The notes: generated by a model from the sequence alone, not told the origin. DNA of 64,000 bases from CAVZBW01 sp963778465 (GCA_963778465.1 CAVZUK010000001.1:1-64000); one strand, 5' to 3'. Counted from the first letter of the stretch, positions 48,672 to 59,430 are shown. Numbers and translations are program-made.

Positions 48672-51600
48672 CCACGCTCGACGGATTGGTGGCGCGCCGA
48701 GCGCGAGATGCTCGCGTGCCCGTTCGACGTCGCCCTGCCGACCGCGAGCCTTGTACATCCGACCGAACGCAAGATGTCCCCGCGCCTCGGCAAAGCGCAG
48801 GTCTCCTCGCGCACAGAGCTGTGCGGCATAGGTGAGGTAGGACTCGGCCTCGTCGTGACGCCCGAGCACCGTCGCGAGCCCGCCCAGTGGGTTGGCGATC
48901 GGCCCGCTGCTGGTGGTCGGTTGCTCGTTCGCGACCTGGCCGCCGTAGGGCGCAAGCAGGTCGAGGAGCACCTGGGCGGCCCGCACGTCGCGCAGCTCGA
49001 TGGCGGCGTAGGCATAGGGCCCCATCGTGTCGACCCACGTGGCGTCCTCCGGGACCGAGGCGAACTGGTCGCCTGCGGCTTCCTCGAGGAGCGCCCGGGC
49101 CCGGGTCTCGTCGCCTTCCTCGAGAATCGCCATGACGAGGATCGCCCGGTACGCGGGAGTGTCCGGGTGCTCCTCGAGCGACCGTTCGATGAGCGGAACC
49201 AGCTCGCCCAACCGACCCTGTTGGAGCCGAATGCTCGCCAGTTGGCCTCCATAGAAGGGGATGGCATCGGGCTGGCCCGTGTCCATCCCGATGCGGAGCG
49301 CCCGCTCGGCGAGGCCGTCCGCACGGTCGGGCTCCCCGACCATCAGGGCCTCGGTCGCCTCGTTGACCGCGTGGATCCAGAGGTAGGTGGGCTCTCGTAG
49401 CCGCTCGGTCAGCCGCCTCGCGCGTCCCAGGCAACTTGCGGCGAGCTCGAAGTCGCCTCCCTGGATGGCGGTCTTCCGCCGGACGGTGAGGGCGCGCAGG
49501 AGCAAGCCGGGATCGGCCAGCGACTCCGCGAGCTCCAGCACCTCGATGGAGATCCCCAGGCGCTGTTGGTGCATCCGGGGAACCGAAAGTGGTGTTTGCA
49601 CCAGATCTGCGACGACGACGGTGGTCTCGGCGTGCCCGAGCCTCCTTGCCATGGAGAGCGCCTCGTCTGCCAGCTCGACGCGACGGTCCAACGAGCTGCC
49701 GAACGTCAGCTCGGTGCAGAGGGTGGCGAGGAGAAGGGCGCGTTCGCGGCTGTCCGAAGCCGGGAGCGCGGCGAGCGCCGCTTCGAGGACGGAGATCCTC
49801 TCCGTGTCGATCTCGAGAGCCGAGCTGACGAGGCCCCGGTTGTTACCGAGCGCGGCCGATACCAGCCGGTCGGTGTCGGAGAGCTCTCTCGCACGGCGGG
49901 CGGCGTCGAGGAAGGTCTCCCGGTAGTCCGAGGAGCCGGCCTGCCGCTGCGCGGTGCCAAGGCCGAGGAGGAGGTCCATCCGGAGGCTGGCGTCCGGATC
50001 GGTGTCGTCCTCGAGGAGCGCCAGCGCTTGGGAGAAATGGCGCACTGCTTCGTCGGGCGCCAGCGCCTCGAGTGCCGCCGTGCCCGCCTGCAGCCCGTAG
50101 GAGACGGCCTTGGCCAGCTCGACGGGGCGGGTGGCATTGGACCAGTGGTAGGCCAGCTCGGCCACACGCCGGCCCGGCACCCCGCGGCAGGCGGCCTCGA
50201 TGGCCTCGGCGACGCTGCGGTGGACCCGCGCTCGACGGGTCGCCCCGAGCTCCTGGTACAGCGTGTGCTGCACCAGTGCGTGGGAGAAGGTGTAGCACCC
50301 GGCGCGCTCGTGCACCTCCCGGACGAGCGCGGCAGAGCTCGCCCCGTCGAGGATGTCGAGCAGCTCGTCCTCGGAGCGGTCGCTGACCGCGGCCAGCAGG
50401 TCGAGGTCGAACTCCCGTCCGATGACCGATGCAAGCGACAGGGCTCTCCTCGCGCCCTCCCCCAGCCGGGCCACACGGGACGCCACGACCTGCACCACGC
50501 TCTCGGGCAGGGTCCACCGCTCGAGGTCCTCTCGAGCCTGCCAGCGGCCGGACTCGGTCCGAAAGATGACGCCGGTCTCGTAGAGGTGGGCCAGGACCTC
50601 GCCGACGAAGTAGGGATTGCCTTCCGTCTCCCGGTAGAGGGCGAGCGCGAGCTCGTGACCGGGCTCGGCGAGCTCGTGGCCCGCGGCGGCCTCGAGGAAG
50701 GCGACCACACCGGCGTCGTCGAGACCGGTGAGGTCGATCTCGCTCACCCTGGGCTCCCTCCGCAGGGTGACCAGGGCGGAGGTGAGCGGGTGGGCGTCGG
50801 TGAGCTCCGAGCGGCGGTAGGTGCCGATGACGAGAAGCCGGATGGCGTCGTCGCTCGTCACGAGGAGGCGGAGGAGCTGGAGGCTTCCCTTGTCCGCCCA
50901 CTGCAGGTCGTCGAGCACGAGGACGACGACCTGGGATTGGGCCACCTGGCTCAGGAGACCCACGGCGGCGCCCAGCAGCAGGTAGCGCTCGGTGTCCGGG
51001 TCCGAGCTCTGTCGGACGGGCAGCTCGCCCAACCGCTTGCCGAGGGCCGGGACCATCCGGGCCAGTTCCGCGCCGTAGGTCTGGACGTGGGAAGCGAGGA
51101 CCTCGTCGGGGGCGGACGCGACGTAGTGGTGCAGGGCCTCGGCAAACGGGCCGTACGGCACGGCCAGGTCCTCGTCGCAGCGCCCGAGCAGGACGCAGGC
51201 TCCCGCTTCGTGGGCGAGGCGTGCCGCATGGGCGGCCAGCGCGGTCTTGCCGACGCCGGGATCCCCCGAGATCAAGACGACCCCGCGACCGTCACCCGCC
51301 GCCGCGCTCTTGAGGGCGTGAGCCAGGTGGTCGAGCTCTCGCTGCCGTCCGATCATGCCGACGGCGGGTGCGATCGCCAGGCGCGTCGGGAGGGGGATCT
51401 GGCTCGTGCCGGTTTCGGCCTCGGCGTCAGGGAGGGGGTCCCAGGAGACCTCGAGGACCTCGATCGGCTCGGCCAGACCCTTCAGCTGCATCTCGCCCAG
51501 CGAGTGGAGGGTGTGGGCGATCCGCCGCCCGGCCATCATCCTGACGAATTCTGTCGTGAGGATCTGGCCGCCCCGGGCCTCGGCGCACAGCCGTGCCGAT

Positions 51601-51947
51601 TCGACTACCGGGTCGCCAAAGTAGTCGTCGCCCTCTCGGCTGGCCTCGCCGGTGCTGAGCCCGACCCGGAGTCCGAGGGAGTGGTCGCCGGTGCGGTTCT
51701 CCCGGTCGACGGCTTGTTGCATGGCCACCGCGCACGCGAGGGCCGCCGAGCCGCTCGGGAAGACCACCATGATCCCGTCGCCCAGGTTCTTGACCTCGGT
51801 GCCTCCGGTTGCGGCGACCGCCTTGCGCAGCGCGGAGAAGTGTGCCCGTCGCAACGAGTCCGCCGCCTCGGGCACGAGCGACGAGGCGAGCTCCGTCGAT
51901 CCGACGAGGTCGGTGAAAAGAATTGTGACGTTCTCGGTCTGGGCCAT
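48614..51947 (-). CDS. Class III adenylate/guanylate cyclase - AAA ATPase - TPR regulator, frameshifted near the C-terminus
   Basis: About 1110 residues. Residues ~5-180 are a class III cyclase catalytic domain (I-L-F-T-D-L-V-G-S-T with metal Asp13; V-K-N-L-G-D-G-I-M-V-V-F with Asp57). Next comes an AAA/STAND module (Walker A S-G-D-P-G-V-G-K-T-A; Walker B V-L-V-L-D-D-L-Q-W-A-D), then a long helical TPR-like region. Both cyclase metal residues are present, so it may make cAMP or cGMP. At 48692-48701 one extra base shifts the frame; the shifted frame gives the expected ending E-R-G-Y-A-R-Q-A-L-L-A-E-A-E-L. Unrepaired, the frame reads ~290 codons of antisense to the methylase. A close paralogue follows upstream. 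Confidence 0.85.
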
Positions 51948-52010
51948 CCCGTTCCCCAACCCCTCTTGGGTGGTGGCAACAGTAGGGGGGCCGGAGGAAG
52001 CTGTCGACCT

Positions 52011-55000
52011 TTAGGACCCGGGCAGCCGGGCGACCTCTTCCTCGACCTTCCGGACCACCATGTCGTAGCCTCGCTCGGTCGACAGGCGCTTGGCCCGGGC
52101 GAGATGCTCCCTGGCCGCTTCGAGGTCGCCCGGTCGTCTCCGGGCCACCAGCATCCGACCCCATCCGAGCTCGGCGCGCGCCTCTGCGTACTTGAGGTGC
52201 CCGCGAACCGTCAGTCGGGTGCCCTCCGCCAGGTACGACTCGGCTTCGTCGAAGCGCCCAAGCACGGTGGCGAGGCTGCCGAGCGGGTTGGCGATGGGAC
52301 CGTTGTTGCAGGTCGGATGCTCGTTCACGACCTGGTCGCCGTACGGAGCCAGCAGGTCGAACAGCTTCGCCGCGACCGTCACTGCCTGCAGCTCGATCGT
52401 GACGTAGGCATAGGCGAAGAGGGTGTCGAACCAGTTCGCGTCGTGAGGCACGGAGGCGAAGTTGTCCCTGGCGGCGATCTCGAGACGCTCGGCGGCCTGG
52501 TCCCGGTCGCCGGTATCGAGAAAGGCGATCGTGCGCACGGCTGAGAAGACCTGGCTATCGGGGTTGTCCCGGATCACCTGGTCGAGCAGGGGTACGAGCT
52601 CCACCAGGCGGCCCTGCTGCAGTCTTGCGACGGCGAGCTGGCCGCCGTAGAAGGCCAGCGCATCGGGCTGGCCGGTGTCCATTCCGATCCGCAGGGCCCG
52701 CTCGGCGCGAGTCTCGGCCTCCTCGGGATCGCCCAGCATCAGGGCCTCGGTCGCCTCTTGCACCGCGTTGAGCCAGAGGAAGGCGGGCTCCTTGAGGCGC
52801 TCGCTCAGCTCCCGGGCCCGCTCGAGGTAGCGCGCGCCGAGCTCGAAGTCGCCGTCCTTGAGCGCCGTGGCTCGCCGGATGGTGAGAGCGCGGAACAACA
52901 GCCCCGGGTCCCCGAGGGACTCGGCGAGCTGCAACGCCTCGGTGGAGTCGTGCAGGCGGCGCTCGTGCAGCCAGGGCACCGAGAGGGGCGCGTGGACGAG
53001 ACAGGCCACCACGACGGAGGTTTCGTCGTCGCCCAGCCGGCGCGCCATGGCCTGGGCTTGGTCGGCGAGCTCGATGCGACGGCTCAGGGGACTGCCGAGG
53101 GTCAGCTCGGCGCACAATGTGCCGAGGAGCAGGGTCCGCTCCTTGCTGTCCCCCTCGGGAAGCGCCAGGAGGGCGGCCTCCAGGATGGAGATGCGTTCGG
53201 CGTCCACTCCCCGCGATGAGCTCACCACCCCCCGGTTGTTGCCGAGCGCCGCGGCCACCAGCCGGTCGGTGTCGCCGAGGCCCTGGGCGCGGTGGGCGGC
53301 GTCGAGGAAGGTCTCCCGGTAGGACGGGATCCCGGCTTGACGCTGGGCGGTGGCCAACCCGATCAACAGGTCGACGCCGAGCAGGGGGTCCTGGTTGGAG
53401 TCGTCCTGGAAGAAGCCCCAGGCCTGGGAGAAGTGGCGCAGGGCCTCGTCCGGTGCCAACGCCTCGAGCGCGGCGAGCCCCGCCTGGTAGCCGTAGGAGA
53501 TGGCCTTCGTCATCTCGATCGGCCGGGTCGCGTTGGACCAGTGATGGGCGAGCTCCACCACTCGGCCGGCGGGACCGCGCCCGCATCCGGCCTCGATCGC
53601 CTCGGCGATGTGGCGGTGCACCCGCGCCCGGCGCGTGACGCCGAGGTCCTGGTACAGCGTGTGCTGGATGAGCGCGTGGGGAAACGTGTAGCGCCCCGGC
53701 AACTCGGGCATCTCCCGCAGGAGGGCGCTCGAGGCGGCGTCGTCGAGGATGTCCAGCAGCTCGTCCTCCGAGCGCTCCGTGACCGCGGCGAGCAGGTCGA
53801 GGTCGAACTCCCGTCCGATCACCGAGGCAAACGACAGGACCTTCCTCGTGTCCTCCCCGAGCCGCGCCACCCTCGACCCGATGACCTGCCGGACGCTCTC
53901 GGGCAGCGCCATGCTCTCGAAGCCGCCCTGGGGTGCCCATCGGCCCGTCTCGCCCTCGAAGGCGATGGCCCCGGTCTCGTACAGGTGGCGGAGGACCTCG
54001 CCGACGAAGTACGGGTTGCCGTCGGTCTCCCGGTACAGCGCGTGCGCGAGCTCGAGGCCCGGCTCCCGGAGGTCGTGGCCGGCTGCCGCCTCGACGTAGG
54101 CGACGACGCCGTTGTCGTCGAGCCCGATCAGGTCGATCTCGCCCACCCCGTGCTCCCTCCGGAGCGTCACCAACGCGGAGGTGAGGGGGTGCGCCTCGGA
54201 GAGGTCCGATCGGCGGTAGGTGCCCACCACGAGGACGCGATCCCCCCGGTCGCTCGTCACGATGTGGCGGAGCAGCTGCACGCTCGGCTTGTCCGCCCAA
54301 TGCAGGTCGTCCAGCACGAGGACGAGCGGTTGGCCCCTCGAGATCTGCTCCAGCATGCCGAGCACCGCGCTCGAAGAGCAGGTAGCGCTCCGTGTTGGGA
54401 TCGGAGCTCTGCAGGTCGGGCAGCTCTCCCAGCCGCTGGCCGAGTGAGGGCACGATCCGGGCCAGCTCCGCCCCGTGGTCTCGGACGTGGGAGGCGAGGG
54501 CCTCGTCGGGTGCGGACTTGACGTAGTGATGGAGGGCCTCCACGAACGGGCCGTAGGGAACGGTCAGGTCCTCGTCGCAGCGGCCGAGCAGGACGCAGGC
54601 ACCGGCGTCGAAGGCCAGACGCGCCGCGTGCGCGGCGAGCGCGGTCTTCCCCACTCCGGGGTCCCCGGAGATCAAGACGACCTCCCGACCGTCTCCCGCG
54701 GTCACCCGTTTGAGGGAGTTGGACAGCATGTGGGCCTGGGTCTCTCGACCGATGAGGCCGACCGAGGGAGGTATCGCCAGGCGCGCCGGCAGTGGGACGA
54801 GGGCCGTCGCCACGTCGTCCTCGACGAGCGGATCCCAACCGACCTCCAGGACCTCGAGAGGTTCGGGCAGACCCTTCAGCTCCATCTCCCCGAGAGCCCG
54901 GAGCGCGTGGGCGATGCGTCGCCCCGCCATCATCTTCACGAACTCGGTGGTGAGGATCTGGCCACCCTCGGCCCTGGCGCAGAGTCGAGCGGCCTCGATG

Positions 55001-55341
55001 ATCGGGTCGCCAAAGTAGTCGTCGCCCTCGCGCGTGGCCTCGCCGGTGCTCAGTCCCACGCGCAGGCCCGAAGCGACGCCCTCCCGCCGATTGCGTCGAT
55101 CGACGCCCTGCTGCATCGCCACTGCGCACGACAACGCGGTGGAGCTGCTGCGGAAGACGACCATGATGCCGTCTCCGAGGTTCTTTACCTCCGTGCCTCC
55201 CGAGGACGCGACCGCCCGGCGCAGCTCCGAGAAGAGTGCCCGGCGCATCGAGTCGGCGGTCTCGGGCGTGGGTGTGGGCGCCGGGTCAACCTGCTCCACA
55301 AGCCCCGTGAACAGGACCGTGACATTCTCCGTCTGCGCCAC
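52011..55341 (-). CDS. Class III cyclase-like - AAA ATPase - TPR regulator, frameshifted, cyclase site degenerate
   Basis: A paralogue of the gene ending at 48614 with the same layout and length. The GTG start has GGGAG six bases upstream. Where the first gene has F-T-D-L-V-G-S-T, this one has F-T-G-L-V-E-Q-V at the same distance (Gly13 for the metal-binding Asp), while Asp57 in N-L-G-D-G is kept. Catalysis by two-metal chemistry is therefore unlikely. The ATPase has S-G-D-P-G-V-G-K-T-A and V-L-V-L-D-D-L-H-W-A-D. The frame breaks at ~54366-54382, just before Walker B: one frame ends R-Y-L-L-F and the other resumes at V-L-G-M-L-E-Q-I. Confidence 0.83.
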
Positions 55342-55411
55342 CCGTACTCCCGCTCCTGCTCCCTCACCCACCACAGTAGGGGGGGCGGGCGGTCCCGTGC
55401 CCCTCCGGGGG

Positions 55412-56179
55412 TTACCGGTACACCGTCCCCCCGTCGACGCTGATCACCTGGCCGTTGATCCACTCCCCGTCGTCCGATCCGAGGTAGGCGACCATCGCGG
55501 CGATGTCCTCGGGCTCACCCAGGCGGGCGCTGCGCGTCATGCCGAGGGCGTGGTCGCGGAATTCCGGCGCGATGGATGCCCGCACGGGCGCCGTCAGCAC
55601 GAGCCCTGGGGCGACGGCGTTGGCGCGGATCCCCTGCTTGCCCCAGCGGGAGGCGATGTGACGGACGAGGGCGTTGATGGCGCTCTTGGCCATGGCGTAC
55701 GACGGTCGTTCTGGCTCGCCGACGAAGGAGGCGACCGAGCTCGTCAACACGAGGGCCCCGCCGCCGCGCCGCAGCAGCTCGGGGACGGCGTGCCGCGCGC
55801 AGAGGAGGTAGCCGCGCATGTTGACCTCCATCGTCCGGTCGAAGACCTCCAGCGGAACGTCGACGACGTTGCTGTCGCGCCCGATGTTGTCCGGGGACAG
55901 GTCGGCCGCGTTCGCGTGCAACAGGTCGATGCCGCCGTACTCGGCGACCGCGAAGCTCACGAGCTCGGTCACCGAGGTGTCGTCGCTCGTGTCGGTCGTC
56001 CGCGCCGCGGCCCGGCCTCCCTGCTCGACGATCTCTTCCGCGACGGCCTCGGCGGCCGAGCCGTTGAGGTCCCCGAGCACGACGGTCGCTCCCTCCTCGG
56101 CCAGCCGCCTGCAGGTGGCCGATCCGATGCCGCCCGCACCTCCGGCGACGACCGCGACCTTTCCGTTGAGCCCTCTCAT
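55412..56179 (-). CDS. Short-chain dehydrogenase/reductase (SDR)
   Basis: A 255-residue classical SDR: cofactor loop G-G-A-G-G-I-G-S-A, L-H-A-N-A-A-D (N-A-G position), catalytic Ser in L-T-S-S-V-A, S-Y-A-M-A-K-S with Tyr and Lys, and the end D-G-E-W-I-N-G-Q-V-I-S-V-D-G-G. It catalyses NAD(P)-dependent alcohol/ketone interconversion on an unknown substrate. It lies 21 bp after the amidohydrolase gene on the same strand and is probably cotranscribed with it. Confidence 0.92.
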   Translation of the reverse strand: MRGLNGKVAVVAGGAGGIGSATCRRLAEEGATVVLGDLNGSAAEAVAEEIVEQGGRAAARTTDTSDDTSVTELVSFAVAEYGGIDLLHANAADLSPDNIGRDSNVVDVPLEVFDRTMEVNMRGYLLCARHAVPELLRRGGGALVLTSSVASFVGEPERPSYAMAKSAINALVRHIASRWGKQGIRANAVAPGLVLTAPVRASIAPEFRDHALGMTRSARLGEPEDIAAMVAYLGSDDGEWINGQVISVDGGTVYR

Positions 56180-56200
56180 CTCTCCTCCAGCGCCTCGTGA

Positions 56201-57502
56201 TCAGCTGGGCAGCATCGTCTGCATGAGGCGGCGCCCCGACTCCTTGCCGCTCACCTTGCCCAGCGCGTAGTCGACGGCATCGTAGGTGGCCGGTGCGGGT
56301 GATGCCGGGCTCAACACGTCGTCGAGCAACGGGGACACCCGTTCCGCCACCGGTGCGAGGGCGTCGAGGTCGAAGCCGTACAGGCCGGCGGCGTTCGTGC
56401 TGCACATCCGGCGGACCTCGTCGGCGCTGCACCCGTTGAGGGCGTCTCGGAGCGCGAACTGCGAGTGCGGCCAGGTGCCCTCGATGTGCGGGAAGTCCGC
56501 TCCCCACATGATCCGGTCGACCCCGATCTGGTCGCGAACGTCGCATTCGGCCCGGCTCATGAACGAGGCCCCCACGTAGCAGTTGGACCGCCAGTACTCG
56601 GTCGGCGACTTCCCGAGGTGGTCGGTGATGCCGCGCTCGAACGGCGACGAGTACTGCTCGTCGAGCTGCTGGAGCATCGTCGGGATCCAGTCGGAGCCCT
56701 GCTCGGTGAAGGCCACGCGCAGGTCCGGGTACCGTTCGAAGACGCCGCCGAAGATCAGCTGCCAGAGTGGCCGGCGGGCGAACCACATGAATTCGACCTT
56801 GGTCACCCACATGGCGTTCGGGCCGTAGCCTTCCCAGGGGGTGCCCCCGGAGTGGAAGGTGACCGGTAGGCCGGTGTCCACGCACGCCGCCCACAACGGG
56901 TCGTACCGGCGATCGTGGTAGGAGGGCAGCTCGTAGTCGCCCGTCGGGAGCATGACGCTGGCCAGCCCGGCCTGCCTCACCCAGTGGACGTCGTGCACGG
57001 CGGCGTCGGTGTCGTGTGGCTGGACGATGGCCACCCCCGCTCGCCGGCCCGGCAGCTCGGCGCAGAACCCCGCCAACCACCGATTGAAGGCCCGAGCCCC
57101 GGCCTGGCGGAGCCTCCGGTTGGTGTCGGGGAACGGGAAGGCCGCCCCCCACGGCGGCTCGTTGCTGTTCTGGAAGTCCGCGAAGAGGACCTCGGCGACG
57201 ATCCCCTCCGACTCGAGCTCCGCGTTGCGCCGGTCGGAGTCGAAGACACCCGAGGTTCCTCCGCTCGAGACCGCCTCCTGGCTCGCGTAGAGGGCCACCA
57301 TGTCCTCGCCGAAGAGGGCGTGGACCAGCTCGTCGCCCTCGGCGAGGCCCATCGTGCGGTTCCGCTCGTTGCGCCACGCCTCTCGCGCCGGCACGAAGCG
57401 GTCGAACTCGTCGAGCAGCTCGGCGTCGACGTACGGCCGGTACTCGGCGATCGGCGGTCCGGCGTGACCGTCGGCCGACACGAGGATCAGGTGCTCGGGC
57501 AT
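56201..57502 (-). CDS. Amidohydrolase-2 family protein
   Basis: A 433-residue TIM-barrel hydrolase. The N-terminal metal motif is V-S-A-D-G-H-A-G, later V-T-F-H-S-G-G-T (barrel His), F-T-E-Q-G-S-D-W, and I-M-W-G-A-D-F-P-H-I-E-G (catalytic Asp). The S-A-D-G-H start is the version common in large actinobacterial members found in aromatic and steroid degradation loci. It forms a unit with the SDR downstream and is divergent from a TetR gene whose operator lies between them, so the pair is probably the target of that repressor. Confidence 0.88.
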   Translation of the reverse strand: MPEHLILVSADGHAGPPIAEYRPYVDAELLDEFDRFVPAREAWRNERNRTMGLAEGDELVHALFGEDMVALYASQEAVSSGGTSGVFDSDRRNAELESEGIVAEVLFADFQNSNEPPWGAAFPFPDTNRRLRQAGARAFNRWLAGFCAELPGRRAGVAIVQPHDTDAAVHDVHWVRQAGLASVMLPTGDYELPSYHDRRYDPLWAACVDTGLPVTFHSGGTPWEGYGPNAMWVTKVEFMWFARRPLWQLIFGGVFERYPDLRVAFTEQGSDWIPTMLQQLDEQYSSPFERGITDHLGKSPTEYWRSNCYVGASFMSRAECDVRDQIGVDRIMWGADFPHIEGTWPHSQFALRDALNGCSADEVRRMCSTNAAGLYGFDLDALAPVAERVSPLLDDVLSPASPAPATYDAVDYALGKVSGKESGRRLMQTMLPS

Positions 57503-57584
57503 TTGCCACCCCCATTCCCAAGACCACGCAGACCAACCTGCGTGGCCTCGACCTCGTAGGCGCTGCGTCGTCCGGGACTTTAGC

Positions 57585-57595
57585 GTATGGCATAC
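57585..57595. promoter_or_regulatory. Palindrome GTATGGCATAC, candidate TetR operator
   Basis: A perfect 5-bp inverted repeat around one G lies ten bases before the preferred TetR start codon and ~80 bp from the divergent amidohydrolase start. TetR repressors usually bind short palindromes in exactly such divergent gaps and repress both directions. Confidence 0.45.
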
Positions 57596-57604
57596 TCAAA
57601 AGCA

Positions 57605-58303
57605 ATGGGACCGGGACGAGACCAGCCGCCGGCGGCGGCCCCTCCGCGCCGCGGGCGGCCGGCGCGCCTGTCTCGCGAGCAGATCGTCGAGGCCGTGGCG
57701 GAGATGCTGTTGCGGGACCCTTCGACCCCCTTGACCGTCGCCCGCGCCGCGGACGCCGTCGGCGCGAAGCCGATGTCGCTCTACCGCCATTTCCGGGACC
57801 GCGACGATCTCGTCGCCGCCGTGGCCCGCCGGTTGTTCGCCGGTACCCGGCCCGAGGTCGACGAGGGTACCCCGTGGCAGGTGGAGGTGGGGTTGTGGAT
57901 GGTGGCGGTCTACCGCCAGGCCCGCCGGGTGCCGCAGATCGTCCAGCTGCTCGCGGGGGGAGAATCAGCCGAGTGGCTCGGCGACTTCGCCTACCTCGTC
58001 CGCCTCTTCGAGCGTGCGGGGGTACGCGACGAGGGCGTCCTCGCCGAAGCCGTCTACTGGGTCGCGACCAACACCATGGGCCAGGCCATGATCCACGCGG
58101 CGGGACAGGGTCACCTGCGCCCCGATCGTCTCTCGGCCAGCCTGGCGCGCCTCGACGAGGAGGACGCCGCCCGCACGGCGAGGCTCGTTCCTCGCTTCGA
58201 CGGGTTCCGTGACGAGGGGTTCGATCTCGTCGTCCGACTGACGGTGGCGGGGCTCGAACGGCTGCTCGCCGAGCGCCCGGCGGGTCCCTGGTCCCGCAAC
58301 TAG
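57605..58303 (+). CDS. TetR/AcrR family transcriptional regulator
   Basis: About 232 residues. The helix-turn-helix is S-R-E-Q-I-V-E-A-V-A-E-M-L-L, then T-V-A-R-A-A-D-A-V-G-A-K-P-M-S-L-Y-R-H-F-R-D-R-D-D-L, followed by a helical ligand-binding domain. An ATG six codons earlier overlaps the palindrome, so I prefer the second ATG. It is divergent from the amidohydrolase/SDR pair and probably represses it in the absence of substrate. The TAG stop overlaps that of metX on the other strand in a shared CTAG. Confidence 0.9.
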   Translation: MGPGRDQPPAAAPPRRGRPARLSREQIVEAVAEMLLRDPSTPLTVARAADAVGAKPMSLYRHFRDRDDLVAAVARRLFAGTRPEVDEGTPWQVEVGLWMVAVYRQARRVPQIVQLLAGGESAEWLGDFAYLVRLFERAGVRDEGVLAEAVYWVATNTMGQAMIHAAGQGHLRPDRLSASLARLDEEDAARTARLVPRFDGFRDEGFDLVVRLTVAGLERLLAERPAGPWSRN

Positions 58304-59430
58304 TACCGCAGCGCCCTGCGCACGACTTCGCCCACGGCGTCCGTCTCGACCAGAAACCCGTCGTGGCCGACGGGCGACTCGATGGCGACGACCTGGGCGG
58401 GATCGGGCAGGAGCGCGGCGATCTCCTCCTGGAGCTCGAGCGGGTACAGCCGGTCCGAGGACAGTCCGGCCACGCTCACCTCGGCGCGCACCCGAACCAG
58501 CGCTCTTTCGACCCCGCCCCGTCCCCGTCCGATGTCGTGGTGGTTCATCGCCTCGCTCAGCACGACGTAGGAGTTGGGGTCGAACCGGGACAGCAGCTTG
58601 TCCCCGTGGTGCTCGAGGTAGGACTCGACGGCGTACCGACCGCCCTTGAGCGGGTCCTCCTCTCCCTGGGGAGCGCGTCCGAACCGAGCCGCCAGCTCGG
58701 CCCGGGACCGGTAGCTGACCTGCCCCATGCCGCGAGCGACGGCCATGCCGCGCCTCGGCCCCTGCCCCGTGCCGGCCGAGTAGTAGTCGCCTCCGAGATA
58801 GTCCGGATCGCCGCGGATCGCCCGCACCTGCAACGAGGACAGTGCGATCTGCTCGGCGGTCGAGGAGGCTCCCACCGCGAGGACCACGGCTCGCCGGACC
58901 CGCTCGGGTTGGCCGACCAGCCACTCGAGCACCCGCATGCCGCCCATGGACCCGCCGACCACCGCCGCCCAGCGGTCGATGCCGAGCTGGTCGGCCAGCC
59001 CGACCTCCGCCGCCACCTGGTCGCGTATCGTGAGGATCGGGAAACGGGATCCGTAGGCCGCGCCGTCGGGGGCGAGCGACGAGGGTCCGGTGGTTCCCTG
59101 GCACCCGCCGAGCACGTTGGGGCAGACGACGAAGAAGCGGTCGGTGTCGACGGCCGCTCCCGGTCCGATGAGCGGGTCCCACCAGCCGGCCGTGGGGTGC
59201 CCCGCGCCGGCCGGACCGGCCGCGTGGGAGTCTCCGGTGAGGGCGTGCAGGACGAGCACCGCATTGGAGCGACGTTCGTCGAGTGCGCCCCAGGTCTCGA
59301 ACGCGACGTCCACGAACGGCAGCCACCCGCCGGCCTCGAGCGCCATCCCCTCGCCCGCCACCCGGGCGAACTGGCGCCGGCCCGGTTCGTCCCCCGGACG
59401 CCAGTACCCGGGAGCGTCTGGCGGAGTCAA
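58300..59430 (-). CDS. metX: Homoserine O-acetyltransferase
   Basis: 376 residues of the MetX alpha/beta-hydrolase family. Motifs: N-A-V-L-V-L-H-A-L-T-G-D-S-H, the nucleophile elbow G-G-S-M-G-G-M, L-S-S-D-R-L-Y-P-L (catalytic Asp), and S-P-V-G-H-D-G-F-L (catalytic His). It acetylates homoserine with acetyl-CoA for methionine synthesis. The start is TTG 59430, overlapping the TGA of metY (TTGA); no ATG precedes the homology. Tight coupling with metY fits the shared pathway. Confidence 0.94.
   Translation of the reverse strand: MTPPDAPGYWRPGDEPGRRQFARVAGEGMALEAGGWLPFVDVAFETWGALDERRSNAVLVLHALTGDSHAAGPAGAGHPTAGWWDPLIGPGAAVDTDRFFVVCPNVLGGCQGTTGPSSLAPDGAAYGSRFPILTIRDQVAAEVGLADQLGIDRWAAVVGGSMGGMRVLEWLVGQPERVRRAVVLAVGASSTAEQIALSSLQVRAIRGDPDYLGGDYYSAGTGQGPRRGMAVARGMGQVSYRSRAELAARFGRAPQGEEDPLKGGRYAVESYLEHHGDKLLSRFDPNSYVVLSEAMNHHDIGRGRGGVERALVRVRAEVSVAGLSSDRLYPLELQEEIAALLPDPAQVVAIESPVGHDGFLVETDAVGEVVRRALRY

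Noticed and set aside
49566..52544. Nearly 1000-codon plus-strand frame opposite the cyclase/AAA gene
   Set aside because: The minus-strand protein has cyclase and Walker motifs; the opposite frame is rich in Arg, Gly, Val and Glu without recognisable domains.
58300..58303. Overlapping stop codons in CTAG between tetR and metX as a functional element
   Set aside because: Convergent genes in compact genomes often share stop bases; no further structure supports a function.
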